DNA of 51,675 bases from the NCBI GenBank assembly GCA_028293805.1, contig JAQGOC010000061.1, positions 1 to 51,675 of the forward strand, written 5' to 3'. The stretch's first letter is position 1. Each line of letters begins with the position of its first letter. The translations under genes and the position numbers were made by a program. The notes under the pieces were generated by a model, which worked only from the letters and a program-made list of their open reading frames with translations, was not told the origin of the DNA and made no database searches. Positions 42,522 through 51,549 of the stretch are shown piece after piece. The stretch comes from Gammaproteobacteria bacterium. Its GTDB lineage: Bacteria > Pseudomonadota > Gammaproteobacteria > Steroidobacterales > Steroidobacteraceae.

Positions 42522-44426
42522 ATGCTTCAGAGGATTCGCGACGGCCTCCACTCCCATAAATGGCTCGGATACGTGGTACTGGGCGCGCTCGCGCTCGTGT
42601 TCGCCGCGTGGGGCGCTTATGGCATCGTGAACCTGAACGTCGATAGCGCTAATTACGCCGCCGAAGCCGCCGGGCAGAAAGTCACGATACAGCAGGCACG
42701 CAATGCCTGGACGCGGCAGGAGAGCCAGCTGCAGCAGCGTTTCGGGGGCGCGGACATTCCGGCGGCCCTGCGGACCCGGTTCCAGGACCAGGTACTGGAA
42801 GGGCTCATCCGAGACGCACTGATGACGCAGCGAACCCGCGATCTCGGCTACCGTGTCACGGATGCCGAGGTGCAGGAGGCGATTCGCACCGAGCCGGCGT
42901 TCCAGATCGAGGGCAAGTACTCCCCCGAAGCCGCCAAGGCAGCTCTTGCGCAAGCCGGCCTCTCCGTCGATGCGTTCGCGAACGAGCTGCGCAGCTCGCT
43001 GCAGCGGACACAGCTCGAGAACGGCATCCGGGGATCCGATTTCCTGACCTCGCGTGAGCTCGCGCGGACGCAGGCTCTCCAGAACGAGCAGCGCGAAGTG
43101 CGTTACGCCGTGCTCCCGTCCGAAAAATTCGAGGCAGCCAAGCCGGTCGACGATGCCGCTGTGCAGGCGTACTACAAAGCCCACCAGGCGGAGTACATGA
43201 CCCCTGAGTCGGCGCACCTCCAGTACGCCGAGCTGCGCCTGGATCAGCTCGCCGCGCAGTCGCCGGTCACCGATGCGGATCTGCACGCCGCCTATGACAA
43301 GAAAAAGAATACGTACGTCCTGCCCGAGAAGCGGCATGCGCATCACATCCTGATTGCGGCCAGCAAGGACGACGCGGCGGACAAGAAACTCGCCGATGAC
43401 GTCGACGCGCAGGCGAAGAGCGGCAAGGACTTCGCGCAGCTCGCCAAACAGTACTCGAAGGACCCCGGCTCGGCGCAGAACGGCGGCGATCTCGGTTGGG
43501 CCGACCGTACCACCTTCGTCGGACCCTTCACGGAGGCGCTCTTCGGCATGAAGGTTGGGGAGATCAGCGCACCCGTCAAAACGCAGTACGGCTACCACAT
43601 CATCCGTCTCGACGAAGTACAGCCCGGCAAGACGAAGAGCTTCGACGAGGCCCGTACGGAGCTCGAGTCCGAGGTGCGCAAGGACCACGCGACCGACCAC
43701 TTCGGCGAGATTCAGGAACAGCTGCAGACCCGCCTCGAGCAGCCCGGCGCGGACCTCAACGAGCTCGCCAAGGAATTCAAGCTGCAGAGCGGCGATGTGC
43801 CGCAGTTCCTGCGTGGCACCGGTGGCGCTCCGCTCGGAGCCGCCCAGCCGCTGCAGGATCTCGTATTCGGCGATTCACCGCTCGCCGCCGGCCGTGTGGG
43901 TGGCCCGGTACTTCTCGGCGACGACCGTCTGGTCCTCGTGAAGGTGCTCGAGCACCGCAAGCCGCAGCCGAAGCCCGTTGCGGAACTGCACGACAGTATC
44001 GTCGCGTTGCTGCGGAAGCAGAACGGGACAGAAGCCGCTTTCAAGGCCGCGGACGCGGCGCACGCAAAGCTCGACTCCGGCACCTCGTTCGACGAGGTCG
44101 CGAAGGAGTTGGGAGTGACGGCAGAGCCGGCGCGCTTTGTGGGCCGCGGCGATCCGGCAATCCCGGCGCAGATTCGCGAGCTCGTATTCAATGTGCCCAA
44201 GCCGGCGGACAAGCCGGTGTACCGCACCGTAAAACTGGATAGCGGCGGAGCCGCCCTGGTCGCGGTCACGAAGGTGCGAACCGACGCGAGCGAGGCCAAC
44301 AAGCAGTTGCAGGCCACGCAGGCGAAGCAGGAGGCCGAGCGCCATGGCATGGGCGATGCAATCGCCTACCTCGAAGAGGTGCGTCGCACGTCCGACGTTC
44401 GCAAGAACCCCAAGACCTTCGAATAA
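42522..44426 (+). CDS. ppiD: Peptidylprolyl isomerase / periplasmic chaperone PpiD
   Basis: Start at ATG 42522 (MLQRIRDGLHSHKWLGYVVL), the usual short cytoplasmic tail before the single membrane anchor (about 15-37); an ATG 90 bases earlier would precede the anchor by 30 polar residues. 634 residues. A SurA-like N-terminal chaperone domain (about 50-245) is followed by a parvulin rotamase domain at about 268-366 (KRHAHHILIAASKDDAADK, GGDLGWADRTTFVGPF, TQYGYHIIRLDEV). A second, degenerate PpiC-like module forms the C-terminal part. PpiD is anchored in the inner membrane at the SecYEG translocon and helps newly exported proteins fold. No adjacent lon/hupB genes are present. Confidence 0.94.
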   Translation: MLQRIRDGLHSHKWLGYVVLGALALVFAAWGAYGIVNLNVDSANYAAEAAGQKVTIQQARNAWTRQESQLQQRFGGADIPAALRTRFQDQVLEGLIRDALMTQRTRDLGYRVTDAEVQEAIRTEPAFQIEGKYSPEAAKAALAQAGLSVDAFANELRSSLQRTQLENGIRGSDFLTSRELARTQALQNEQREVRYAVLPSEKFEAAKPVDDAAVQAYYKAHQAEYMTPESAHLQYAELRLDQLAAQSPVTDADLHAAYDKKKNTYVLPEKRHAHHILIAASKDDAADKKLADDVDAQAKSGKDFAQLAKQYSKDPGSAQNGGDLGWADRTTFVGPFTEALFGMKVGEISAPVKTQYGYHIIRLDEVQPGKTKSFDEARTELESEVRKDHATDHFGEIQEQLQTRLEQPGADLNELAKEFKLQSGDVPQFLRGTGGAPLGAAQPLQDLVFGDSPLAAGRVGGPVLLGDDRLVLVKVLEHRKPQPKPVAELHDSIVALLRKQNGTEAAFKAADAAHAKLDSGTSFDEVAKELGVTAEPARFVGRGDPAIPAQIRELVFNVPKPADKPVYRTVKLDSGGAALVAVTKVRTDASEANKQLQATQAKQEAERHGMGDAIAYLEEVRRTSDVRKNPKTFE

Positions 44427-44461
44427 AGGCCCGCGCCGGCCGCAGCGGAAGGACTCCTGCG

Positions 44462-45754
44462 ATGGCCGCCAATCACGTACCGGCGTCGCGCGGCATCAAC
44501 GCGACGCCGATACTGGTGGCCATGGTGGTCGGCGCCCTGGTTGGCTGGGGCCTCGGGCCCACGGGGCACCTGGGCACTCTCGATCTCCTGCCCGTCTTTG
44601 AAACCCTCGGCACGCTCTTCATCAACATGCTGAAGATGGTGGTCGTGCCGTTGATCGCGGCATCGATCATCACCGGGGTAGCGAGCCTCGGATCCGGCCG
44701 GGATCTCGGCCGGCTCGGGATCAAGACCCTGCTGTTCTACATTCTCACGACGCTGCTGGCGGTGTTGATCGCACTGACGATCGTCAATTTCGTCAGGCCC
44801 GGGATCGTGAACGGCGAGCCCGCCAAAGCGCTCCTCGCCCTCGAGGCGCATGCGGAGAGTGTCACGGCGGCGGTGAAGGAACATACCTCAACCGGGGTCC
44901 TCGATACGTTGCTCGGCCTCGTCCCCGCCAACATCGTCGAGGCGGCGGCCGGCAACAAGCTGCTGGGCGTCATGTTTTTCAGCGTCCTGTTCGGATTCTT
45001 TCTCCCGCGCATCGAGATGCCCTACCGCCAGACGATGCTCGATTTCTGGCAGGCCCTGTTTCGCGTGATGATGCGGATCACGGAGTTCGTGATGACCCTC
45101 GCGCCCATCGGCGTGTTCGGTCTCACCGCCCGCGTCGTGGCCAAGTCCGGCGTGCACGCGGCGGGTCCGATATTCGCCTTTGGCGCCTGTGTCGTGACCG
45201 GCATAGCGGTGTATGCCCTGGTCGTCGTGCCGTTGCTCATGCGCGTCGCAGGCGTGGCTCACCCCTATCGACTGTTTTCTGCGATGGGGCCTGCCTTGCT
45301 GACCGCGTTTTCAACAGCTTCCTCGGCAGCTACGCTCCCACTGAGCCTCGAGTGCCTCGAGAAGCGCGCTCGCGTGTCTGAACGGATCGCGAGTTTCGTC
45401 ATGCCGCTGGGCACATCCATCAATCACGCTGGGAGCGCGCTCTACGAATGCGCCGGCGCGATGTTTCTGTGTCAGGCCTACGGGCTCAATCTCACATTCG
45501 GCACGCAGTTCACTGTCGTCATTCTGGCTCTCATCACCTCCATGGGAATCGCCAGCATCCCCGCCGCCTCACTGGTCGCGATTGCGGTCATCCTGACGGC
45601 CGTCGGTCTCCCTCCCGAAGGAGTCGGCGTGCTGTTAGTGCTCGACCGCATCCTCGACATGCTCCGCACCTCCCTCAACGTTTTTGCAGACGCAGCCTGC
45701 TCTGTCATCGTGGCTCGTCTCGAGGGTGAGAAAGGCGTCCTCGCCGACGTGTGA
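44462..45754 (+). CDS. Dicarboxylate/amino acid:cation symporter (DAACS family)
   Basis: 430 residues, eight or more membrane helices plus re-entrant loops of the GltP/DctA fold. Landmarks: LFINMLKMVVVPLIAASIIT (the conserved KMVVVPL), GLVPANIVEAAAGNKLLGVM, FSTASSAATLPLSLECLEKR (hairpin 1 serine-rich motif), VMPLGTSINHAGSALYE (here NHAGSALY where glutamate carriers have NMDGTALY) and IPAASLVAIAVILTAVGLPP. It imports dicarboxylates or acidic/neutral amino acids with Na+ or H+. The His-Ala substitution in the substrate loop differs from both DctA and GltP, so specificity is uncertain. Follows ppiD by 35 bases on the same strand. Confidence 0.93.
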   Translation: MAANHVPASRGINATPILVAMVVGALVGWGLGPTGHLGTLDLLPVFETLGTLFINMLKMVVVPLIAASIITGVASLGSGRDLGRLGIKTLLFYILTTLLAVLIALTIVNFVRPGIVNGEPAKALLALEAHAESVTAAVKEHTSTGVLDTLLGLVPANIVEAAAGNKLLGVMFFSVLFGFFLPRIEMPYRQTMLDFWQALFRVMMRITEFVMTLAPIGVFGLTARVVAKSGVHAAGPIFAFGACVVTGIAVYALVVVPLLMRVAGVAHPYRLFSAMGPALLTAFSTASSAATLPLSLECLEKRARVSERIASFVMPLGTSINHAGSALYECAGAMFLCQAYGLNLTFGTQFTVVILALITSMGIASIPAASLVAIAVILTAVGLPPEGVGVLLVLDRILDMLRTSLNVFADAACSVIVARLEGEKGVLADV

Positions 45755-45758
45755 GTCT

Positions 45759-45779
45759 CGACGTCGGATTCCGACGTTG
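45759..45779. terminator. Hairpin after the symporter gene
   Basis: ACGTCGG (45761-45767) and CCGACGT (45771-45777) are exact complements with a 3-base loop; the stem extends by a G-T and a C-G pair. It begins just after the stop at 45754. No T tract follows. Confidence 0.45.
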
Positions 45780-45941
45780 CTCCCGCGGCATTATCGGCAC
45801 GCGAATCTGCCTCGCCGCTCTGCAGCTACCTAACATGACTGGCCGCGTAAAATCAGGTACTTTCCGCACAAAAAAGGGGTAGGCACCGGCCGTTCGGCGA
45901 GCTAAGCTGATTGCGGCACCTATTCAGTTCGGGAGCCAGTG

Positions 45942-46052
45942 ATGAGGGACCGATGCAAGATGAAGGAGGAGCTCGAGATGCGGGACGAGTACGATTTTTC
46001 AAAAGGAGAGATCTATTCGGCCCGTGCACCAGGGTGCGGTCAACCTGCTTGA
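45942..46052 (+). CDS. 36-residue ORF containing a DEYDFSKGE motif
   Basis: ATG 45942 opens a frame MRDRCKMKEELEMRDEYDFS followed by KGEIYSARAPGCGQPA and TGA at 46050-46052. The core EYDFSKGE closely recalls the start of a widespread group of very short (about 30-45 residue) bacterial proteins found beside toxin-antitoxin genes (M.xEYDFSKGxRGKFY); that match is from memory and the RGKFY part is missing here. An internal ATG at 45960 or 45978 could be the start. It stops 17 bases before the GST start. Possibly a remnant of an antitoxin-like gene. Confidence 0.4.
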   Translation: MRDRCKMKEELEMRDEYDFSKGEIYSARAPGCGQPA

Positions 46053-46068
46053 GATCCCGGAGAGTGTG

Positions 46069-46731
46069 ATGAAGCTGTATTCACTTCCCTTGTCGCCCTA
46101 CGCCGCGCGGGTGCGCGCTGCGATCTACGCCAAGAATCTGGCAGTGGAAATCATCTCGCCGCCGAGTGATTGGCGCACCTCACCGGAGTTTCGCAAGTTA
46201 AATCCGCTCGTCCGCATCCCCGTGCTGGTGCTCGACGACGGCACCGCAGTGGCGGAATCCGGAGTCATCGTCGAGTATCTCGAGGACGCCCATCCCGAAC
46301 CTTCGTTACGTCCGCGTTCACCCAAAGATCTCGCTCGGGTCCGCTTCATCACGCTAGTTGGCGAGCACTACGTCTCTACGGCAATCATGCCGCTCTTCGG
46401 CCTATTCGACGGCAAGAACCGCGACGAAGCGGCCATCAGCGCGCAGCTCGCAAAGCTCGACGGCGCGCTGAAGCAACTGAACGACCTTCTGCAGCCGGGC
46501 GACTATGCCCACGGCAGTCGGCTTACGACGGCCGACGTCTGGCTTGCGCCGTTGCGATATACGCTGGAAGGTCTGATGAGCTTCTCGGGCCGCACGGAAC
46601 TCCTCGATCGATACGACGCGGTGAGGACCTATTCGGACGTGGTACATCGCGATCCTCACCTCGATCGTATCTGGCGCGAGATGGAGGATGGCCTGAAGGC
46701 ATTCATGGCATCCCGTGCCACAGCGAGCTGA
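46069..46731 (+). CDS. Glutathione S-transferase family protein
   Basis: Start at ATG 46069 with GGAG six bases upstream (MKLYSLPLSPYAARVRAAIY). 220 residues. Thioredoxin-like N-terminal domain (about 1-78) with the active-site Ser/Tyr region LYSLPLSPYAARVR, the cis-Pro motif VRIPVLVLDDGTAVAES (GSH-binding Val-Pro, Glu-Ser) and VIVEYLED. An all-alpha C-terminal domain (about 85-215) has LTTADVWLAPLRYTLEG, the N-capping Asp motif. Cytosolic enzyme conjugating or isomerising with glutathione, or a GST-like non-enzymatic protein; substrate unknown. Convergent with fabI. Confidence 0.93.
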   Translation: MKLYSLPLSPYAARVRAAIYAKNLAVEIISPPSDWRTSPEFRKLNPLVRIPVLVLDDGTAVAESGVIVEYLEDAHPEPSLRPRSPKDLARVRFITLVGEHYVSTAIMPLFGLFDGKNRDEAAISAQLAKLDGALKQLNDLLQPGDYAHGSRLTTADVWLAPLRYTLEGLMSFSGRTELLDRYDAVRTYSDVVHRDPHLDRIWREMEDGLKAFMASRATAS

Positions 46732-46749
46732 GGGAACTGGGGAGGGGAG

Positions 46750-46783
46750 GCTCGCTCACGGGCAACCCTTCCGGCGGGCGAGC
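46750..46783. terminator. Possible bidirectional hairpin between GST and fabI
   Basis: GCTCGCTC (46750-46757) pairs with GGGCGAGC (46776-46783), one G-T wobble, with an 18-base loop. It lies between two convergent genes whose stops are 105 bases apart, but the loop is large and no T run follows. Weak call. Confidence 0.3.
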
Positions 46784-46836
46784 GCGCCGCATGCTGCCCT
46801 TACATTATTCTTACGCCGCCCCCCATGGGCCGGCCG

Positions 46837-47634
46837 TCAGCCCTCCGCCTCCTGCGGAAAACTCATGCCGACCGTATTGAATCCACTGTCGACGTAGAGG
46901 ATCTCGCCGGTAATACCTGCCGCCAAATCCGAGCAAAGGAATGCGGCAGCATTTCCGACATCCTCAGGCGTCACGTTCCGCCGCATGGGGGCGACTTCCG
47001 CGACGTGACTCAGCATCTTGCGAAACCCGGCGATGCCGGCGGCCGCAAGCGTCTTGATCGGCCCGGCGGAGATTCCATTGACGCGAATGCCCCGTGGTCC
47101 CACGTCGGCGGCCATGAACCGCACGTTCGCCTCGAGGCTTGCCTTGGCGAGTCCCATGACGTTGTAGGCCGGGATGGAGCGAACGGCGCCGAGATAGGAC
47201 AGGGTCAGAAGGGCGCCCTTCCGTCCCGCCATCAAGGGCAGTGCGCCTCGCGCAAGCGCAGTAAAGCTATAGCTCGATACGTCGTGGGCAATGCGGAATG
47301 CCTCGCGGCTCGTGTTCTCCACGAAGCTTCCCGCAATGGCCTCGCGCGGCGCGAACGCCACCGCGTGAATGAGGATGTCCAGATGGCCCCACTCGCGCTT
47401 GAGCAGATCGAAGGCAGCGTCGATCTGCCCATCGACCGTGACATCGAGCGGCATGGTCAATTTGGACCCGATCGAATGCGCGAGAGGCTCGACGCGCTCC
47501 TTCAATTTATCGTTTGGATACGAGAAGGCGAGCTCCGCCCCCTCACGATGCATGGCCTGTGCGATGCCCCAGGCGATGGAGCGTTCGGTCGCGACGCCTA
47601 CGATGAGCGCGCGCTTGCCGGCGAGAAATCCCAT
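46837..47634 (-). CDS. fabI: Enoyl-[acyl-carrier-protein] reductase FabI
   Basis: Start at ATG 47634 ([20 protein letters not shown]) with GGAG nine bases upstream; an upstream TTG adds only two residues. 265 residues, SDR fold. FabI hallmarks: the NADH loop [37 protein letters not shown], the catalytic Tyr-x6-Lys in [37 protein letters not shown] (the triclosan-sensitive loop) and the end FCSDL...[11 protein letters not shown]. It reduces trans-2-enoyl-ACP with NADH in the last step of each fatty-acid elongation cycle. Alone on its strand, convergent with GST and followed upstream by the divergent-free mltD gene. Confidence 0.96.
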   Translation of the reverse strand: MGFLAGKRALIVGVATERSIAWGIAQAMHREGAELAFSYPNDKLKERVEPLAHSIGSKLTMPLDVTVDGQIDAAFDLLKREWGHLDILIHAVAFAPREAIAGSFVENTSREAFRIAHDVSSYSFTALARGALPLMAGRKGALLTLSYLGAVRSIPAYNVMGLAKASLEANVRFMAADVGPRGIRVNGISAGPIKTLAAAGIAGFRKMLSHVAEVAPMRRNVTPEDVGNAAAFLCSDLAAGITGEILYVDSGFNTVGMSFPQEAEG

Positions 47635-47732
47635 GTGCAAAGTCTCCGGACCCCGGAAGAATTAGGGGTGTGCTGGAGAGGCAAGTGTAACGAACGCGGC
47701 GAAACGGTGTTCGCCGGAAGGAGGGCGCCGGC

Positions 47733-49385
47733 TCAGCCGCCCCGCGAGGCGACCCGGATCGTCAGCTTCTGCCCCTTCAGGATCTGCGTCCCCGAATTCA
47801 TCCCGTTCCAGCCGAGAATCTGGGACACCGTCACCTGGAACAGCTTGGCGATCTGGTTCAGCGTGTCGCCGGTGCGTACCGTATAGACCACCCGGCGAGC
47901 CGCGCTCGAGCCGCCGCCCGCCAACCGGGGCTGCCTGGTGGACAGCTTGATTTTCTGTCCGGCACGCAGCGTGTCACCGGGATGCAGGCCATTCATCGAG
48001 GCGAGGGTGTTCACGTTGATGCCATGGCGCCGTGCGATGGCCCACAGGGTCTCTCCCGCGCGCACCATCTGCACGCGGACGCGGCGTTCAAATCGACTAA
48101 GTCGACTAGGGCGATCCACGCGTAAGGCAGCGAGCATCACTTTGGGCGGAAGCGCCACTGCAGTGGAGGGCACACGCAAGTCAGTGCCCACTGTCAGACG
48201 ACCTTCGGGTACGCCATTCAGGTCGCGAACGACGTTCGGACTCGTGCTGAAGTGTTTTGCGACAGAAGCAACCGAGTCACCTTTGCGCACCGTGTAATGC
48301 GCAAGGCCCATGCGCTGCTCGTCGTTCAACTGCGAGAGGTTCTGCGTGAACACCTGCGCTCCGTCAACCGGCAACAGGAGGAAGTGCGGCCCCGCCGGAT
48401 CGGTGGCCCAACGGTGAAAGGCAGGATTGAGTTCGTAGAGCTCCTCGGCCGTGACGCCCGCGATTTCCGCGGCGAGCTTCAGATTGATCTGTCCCTGAGT
48501 CTCCACCCGTGCGAAGTAGGGTTGATTCGGAATGGGGCTGAAAGCCAACCCATAACTTTCGGGATCGGCGACGAGACGCTTCATCGCGAGCAGCTTCGGC
48601 ACGTAGGCGCGCGTTTCCGCCGGCAGCCTCAGATTCCAGAAGTCGATGGGCTTGCCGGTCGAGCGGTTGTATTCGACGGCGCGTTCGACAGCGGCCTCGC
48701 CACAATTGTAGGCGGCGATGGCCAACAGCCAGTCGCCGTTGAACTCATCATGCAAAGACTGCAGATAATCCAGGGCCGCCCGTGTGGATTCCACAATGTC
48801 GCGCCGGCCGTCGTACCACCAGTCCTGCTTCAGCCCGAAGCGGGAGCCGGTATCCGGGATGAACTGCCACAAGCCCGACGCACGAGCACGCGAATAAGCG
48901 TAGGGCTCGAACGCGCTCTCGACGACCGGGAGCAGCGCGATCTCGAGCGGCATGCCGCGTGCCTCGAGCTGCGTGACGATGTGATAGAGGTAATGCTCGG
49001 CACGCCCGAAAGAGCGCTCGAGATAGTCGGGATTCGAGGCGAACCAGTTCAGCTGCTGGTCGATCCCACGCTGATCGGCCGTGTCGTCCAGCTTGAACCC
49101 GCCGCGCATGCGGTCGAACAGGTCGGAATATTGCGCCGGCGTCAGGCCCGCGACTTGCGTAGGCTCTTCGGGCGCCTGAGGCTCGACCACGAGCGGTGAC
49201 TGGGCGAAAGGGGGGATGGGAGCTTGGGGATAAGTGCTGCTCGGTCCATCGGGGAGGACGGCGCCGACAGGTTGTATCACCGGCGGGGTGAACGGACGCT
49301 GTGCGGGCGCATGGACGCACGCGGAAACCGCCAAAATCGCAGAGGCCAGGAATGCATGACGCGCACGTCGAATCGATTCCGTCAC
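47733..49385 (-). CDS. mltD: Membrane-bound lytic murein transglycosylase D with three LysM domains
   Basis: Start at GTG 49385 with AAGGAACTTG upstream; it gives VTESIRRARHAFLASAILAV with lipobox AVSAC (Cys23), so the longer frame is rejected. 550 residues. The SLT domain at about 115-260 has the catalytic Glu near 156 (LLPVVESAFEPYAYSRARAS, GLWQFIPDTGSRFGLK) and AIAAYNCGEAAVERAVE. Three LysM repeats follow (HYTVRKGDSVASVAKHFS, QMVRAGETLWAIARRHG, VYTVRTGDTLNQIAKLFQ). The lipoprotein cleaves glycan strands of peptidoglycan to 1,6-anhydromuropeptides from the outer membrane. It is divergent from the methyltransferase-rnhA-dnaQ genes, as in many gammaproteobacteria; gloB, often between them, is absent. 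Confidence 0.95.
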   Translation of the reverse strand: MTESIRRARHAFLASAILAVSACVHAPAQRPFTPPVIQPVGAVLPDGPSSTYPQAPIPPFAQSPLVVEPQAPEEPTQVAGLTPAQYSDLFDRMRGGFKLDDTADQRGIDQQLNWFASNPDYLERSFGRAEHYLYHIVTQLEARGMPLEIALLPVVESAFEPYAYSRARASGLWQFIPDTGSRFGLKQDWWYDGRRDIVESTRAALDYLQSLHDEFNGDWLLAIAAYNCGEAAVERAVEYNRSTGKPIDFWNLRLPAETRAYVPKLLAMKRLVADPESYGLAFSPIPNQPYFARVETQGQINLKLAAEIAGVTAEELYELNPAFHRWATDPAGPHFLLLPVDGAQVFTQNLSQLNDEQRMGLAHYTVRKGDSVASVAKHFSTSPNVVRDLNGVPEGRLTVGTDLRVPSTAVALPPKVMLAALRVDRPSRLSRFERRVRVQMVRAGETLWAIARRHGINVNTLASMNGLHPGDTLRAGQKIKLSTRQPRLAGGGSSAARRVVYTVRTGDTLNQIAKLFQVTVSQILGWNGMNSGTQILKGQKLTIRVASRGG

Positions 49386-49516
49386 CAAGTTCCTTACCCT
49401 CTCTCGCCGTGCTAACTTTCCCCGCGCCGGAGCACAGGGCCACCGGCTCAAGGACGCTACTGGATCAATGCACCGAATTTAACCGGTAACTTCACACTAT
49501 TGCCAGCCCTCTCATC

Positions 49517-50269
49517 GTGCCAGTTCGCAGTTCACGAATCCTTGATCGCGATGCCGCGCTCGCCACGTGGTGGCAGACGCCACTCGGAGGCGCCTTGCTT
49601 GCGGCTGAATCCGAGTTGCTGGGCGAGGCCCTGGAAGACGTTTTCGGCTGGGAACTGCTGCAAGTGGGCGCCTGGGGCAGCTCGCGCGATTTGTTGTCCG
49701 GCAGCCGCACACGCCGTCAGACCGTCGTGGCCCCACCAGGATTCCCCGGCGAAGCCGACATAATTGCCAGACCGTCGCAATTAGCAGTCACAAGTGACTC
49801 GGTCGACGCCGCTCTATTGCCGCACACGCTCGAATTCGCCTCGGATCCCTACGCCATCATCCGGGAAATCGACCGGGTTCTGGTGGGCGAGGGGCACTTG
49901 CTCGTGCTGGGTTTCCGACCCTGGAGCGTGTGGGGCATGCGTGCCCGCTGGAGCCGAAGCGGGTTCCCACCGGGCATGCGGCGCGTGCTGTCCGAGAGAC
50001 GCCTGCGCGAGTGGCTGGTGCTGCTGGGGTACGAAGTCGTCGCGCAGCACAGTTATCTATACTGCAGCCCGTGGAGCAAGGGACTGCTGAAGGGCGAGGG
50101 GACCGGAAGAATTCTGCGCAGGGGACTGACCCATCCCTTGCCTGCGAGCGCTTATCTTCTCAAAGCGCGCAAGCGTATCTATACACTGACGCCGATCCGC
50201 CCACGGTTCCGCGAAAAGCCGGCCGTGCTGGGCGGCCTCGTCAAACCCACTACACGCTCGCGGTTATGA
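49517..50269 (+). CDS. Class I SAM-dependent methyltransferase (YafS-like)
   Basis: 250 residues from a GTG at 49517. A Rossmann methyltransferase of the UbiE/YafS type with unusual wording: [20 protein letters not shown] in place of a classic glycine motif [21 protein letters not shown] (motif with the conserved acidic/HTLEF), [20 protein letters not shown] (motif post-III). The HTLEF...P...REIDRVL phrase matches the methyltransferase that precedes rnhA in gammaproteobacteria (yafS in E. coli). The substrate is unknown. It is the first gene of the cluster with rnhA (25 bases later) and dnaQ, divergent from mltD. Confidence 0.88.
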   Translation: MPVRSSRILDRDAALATWWQTPLGGALLAAESELLGEALEDVFGWELLQVGAWGSSRDLLSGSRTRRQTVVAPPGFPGEADIIARPSQLAVTSDSVDAALLPHTLEFASDPYAIIREIDRVLVGEGHLLVLGFRPWSVWGMRARWSRSGFPPGMRRVLSERRLREWLVLLGYEVVAQHSYLYCSPWSKGLLKGEGTGRILRRGLTHPLPASAYLLKARKRIYTLTPIRPRFREKPAVLGGLVKPTTRSRL

Positions 50270-50294
50270 ACCCATTTCTACTCTTCGCACTGAC

Positions 50295-50732
50295 ATGAGC
50301 ATCGTCGAGATTTACACGGACGGGGCCTGCCGCGGCAACCCCGGGCCCGGCGGCTGGGCGGCACTGTTAAGCTTCGGGGAGCGCGAGAAAGAGCTCGCCG
50401 GCGCCGAAGTCCTGACGACCAACAACCGGATGGAGCTCACGGCTGTGATCCGTGCGCTCGAAGCGCTCAAGCGACCCTCGGAAGTGCGGGTTCTGACGGA
50501 CTCGGAGTACGTGCGCAAAGGAATCACCGAGTGGGTCAAGGGGTGGAAAGCGCGGGGCTGGCGCACATCCGACCGCAAACCGGTGAAGAATCAGGATCTG
50601 TGGGAGCGGCTCGATGAGCTCGCCGCCGGCCACCAGATCGAGTGGCGGTGGGTGAAGGGGCACTCCGGGGTGCCGGGCAATGAGCGCGTCGACCAGCTCG
50701 CCAATGAGGCGATCGACGCGATGCGCGCTTGA
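50295..50732 (+). CDS. rnhA: Ribonuclease HI
   Basis: 145 residues. All four catalytic acids of RNase HI are visible: Asp in [15 protein letters not shown] (Asp9), Glu in [16 protein letters not shown] (Glu47), Asp in [16 protein letters not shown] (Asp69), and Asp in [13 protein letters not shown] near the end. The basic protrusion ([20 protein letters not shown]) and the [15 protein letters not shown] loop complete the signature. It degrades the RNA strand of RNA-DNA hybrids (R-loops, primers) in the cytoplasm. Its 3' end precedes the dnaQ start by 61 bases. Confidence 0.97.
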   Translation: MSIVEIYTDGACRGNPGPGGWAALLSFGEREKELAGAEVLTTNNRMELTAVIRALEALKRPSEVRVLTDSEYVRKGITEWVKGWKARGWRTSDRKPVKNQDLWERLDELAAGHQIEWRWVKGHSGVPGNERVDQLANEAIDAMRA

Positions 50733-50793
50733 GAGGCTCAAGGGGCGCAGCCCCCCACTTACAACATGGCTGCATGAGGTAAACTCGCGCCCC

Positions 50794-51549
50794 ATGCGTC
50801 AAATCGTTCTCGACACGGAGACCACCGGCCTCGAACCGGAGCTCGGACATAGAATCATCGAGATCGGCTGCGTCGAGCTCGTGAACCGGCGGGCGACGGG
50901 ACGCACCTTTCACCGCTACCTGAACCCCGAGCGCGCCATCGACGAGGGCGCGATGGCGGTGCATGGCATCAAGCGCGCCGATCTCGACGACAAACCGAAG
51001 TTTGCCGAGATCGCCGAGGAGTTCCTGCAGTTCATCGCGGACGCCGAGCTTGTGATCCACAATGCGGCGTTCGACACGGCTTTTCTCGATGCCGAGCTGG
51101 CCTTGCTGGCAGGCGAGGTGCGGGTAGTGGGCGCGATGTGCCGTGTGTTGGACACACTCGCACTGGCGCGCTCGATGCATCCCGGCCAGCGCAATAATCT
51201 CGATGCCCTGTGTAAACGATATAGCGTCGACAACTCGCGCCGCGATCTCCACGGGGCGCTCCTCGATGCGCGGATTCTAGCCGACGTCTATCTGGCGATG
51301 ACGGGCGGGCAAGGCGCGCTGGCCTTGAGCGAAAGTGCCGCATCGGCGCGCACCGCAAACGGTGGGCAACCTGTGCGGGCTATCGTGCGGACCTCCGTAC
51401 CGCTGCGCGTACTGATGGCAACACAAGAAGAGATGCAAGCGCATGAGAGCATGCTGACAATCATCGCGAAGGCGAGCGGCGGCCGATGCTTGTGGCAACC
51501 GGCTGAGATACCCGCGGCCGCGCCAGAACAGAATCGCTCAAGTGCCTGA
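50794..51549 (+). CDS. dnaQ: DNA polymerase III epsilon subunit (3'-5' proofreading exonuclease)
   Basis: Start at ATG 50794 (MRQIVLDTETTGLEPELGHR); an in-frame ATG at 50680 lies inside rnhA and is rejected. 251 residues. DEDDh exonuclease motifs: ExoI DTETTGLE (Asp/Glu), ExoII VIHNAAFDTAFLDAEL (Asp), ExoIII HGALLDARILADVYLAMTGG (His and Asp). Other conserved parts are INRRATGRTFHRYLNPERAI and VHGIKRADLDDKPKFAEIAE. The C-terminal tail after about 185 binds the alpha subunit. It proofreads replication errors as part of the polymerase core. Its stop overlaps the GTG start of the next frame by 8 bases. Confidence 0.96.
   Translation: MRQIVLDTETTGLEPELGHRIIEIGCVELVNRRATGRTFHRYLNPERAIDEGAMAVHGIKRADLDDKPKFAEIAEEFLQFIADAELVIHNAAFDTAFLDAELALLAGEVRVVGAMCRVLDTLALARSMHPGQRNNLDALCKRYSVDNSRRDLHGALLDARILADVYLAMTGGQGALALSESAASARTANGGQPVRAIVRTSVPLRVLMATQEEMQAHESMLTIIAKASGGRCLWQPAEIPAAAPEQNRSSA

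Noticed and set aside
42507-43700. 397-residue minus-strand frame opposite ppiD
   Set aside because: Arg/Leu/Gly-rich antisense artefact of a high-GC gene; PpiD motifs on the plus strand are unambiguous.
50742-50754. GGGGC-GCA-GCCCC stem between rnhA and dnaQ
   Set aside because: Only five pairs with no T run, and it would separate genes usually kept together; not convincing as a terminator.
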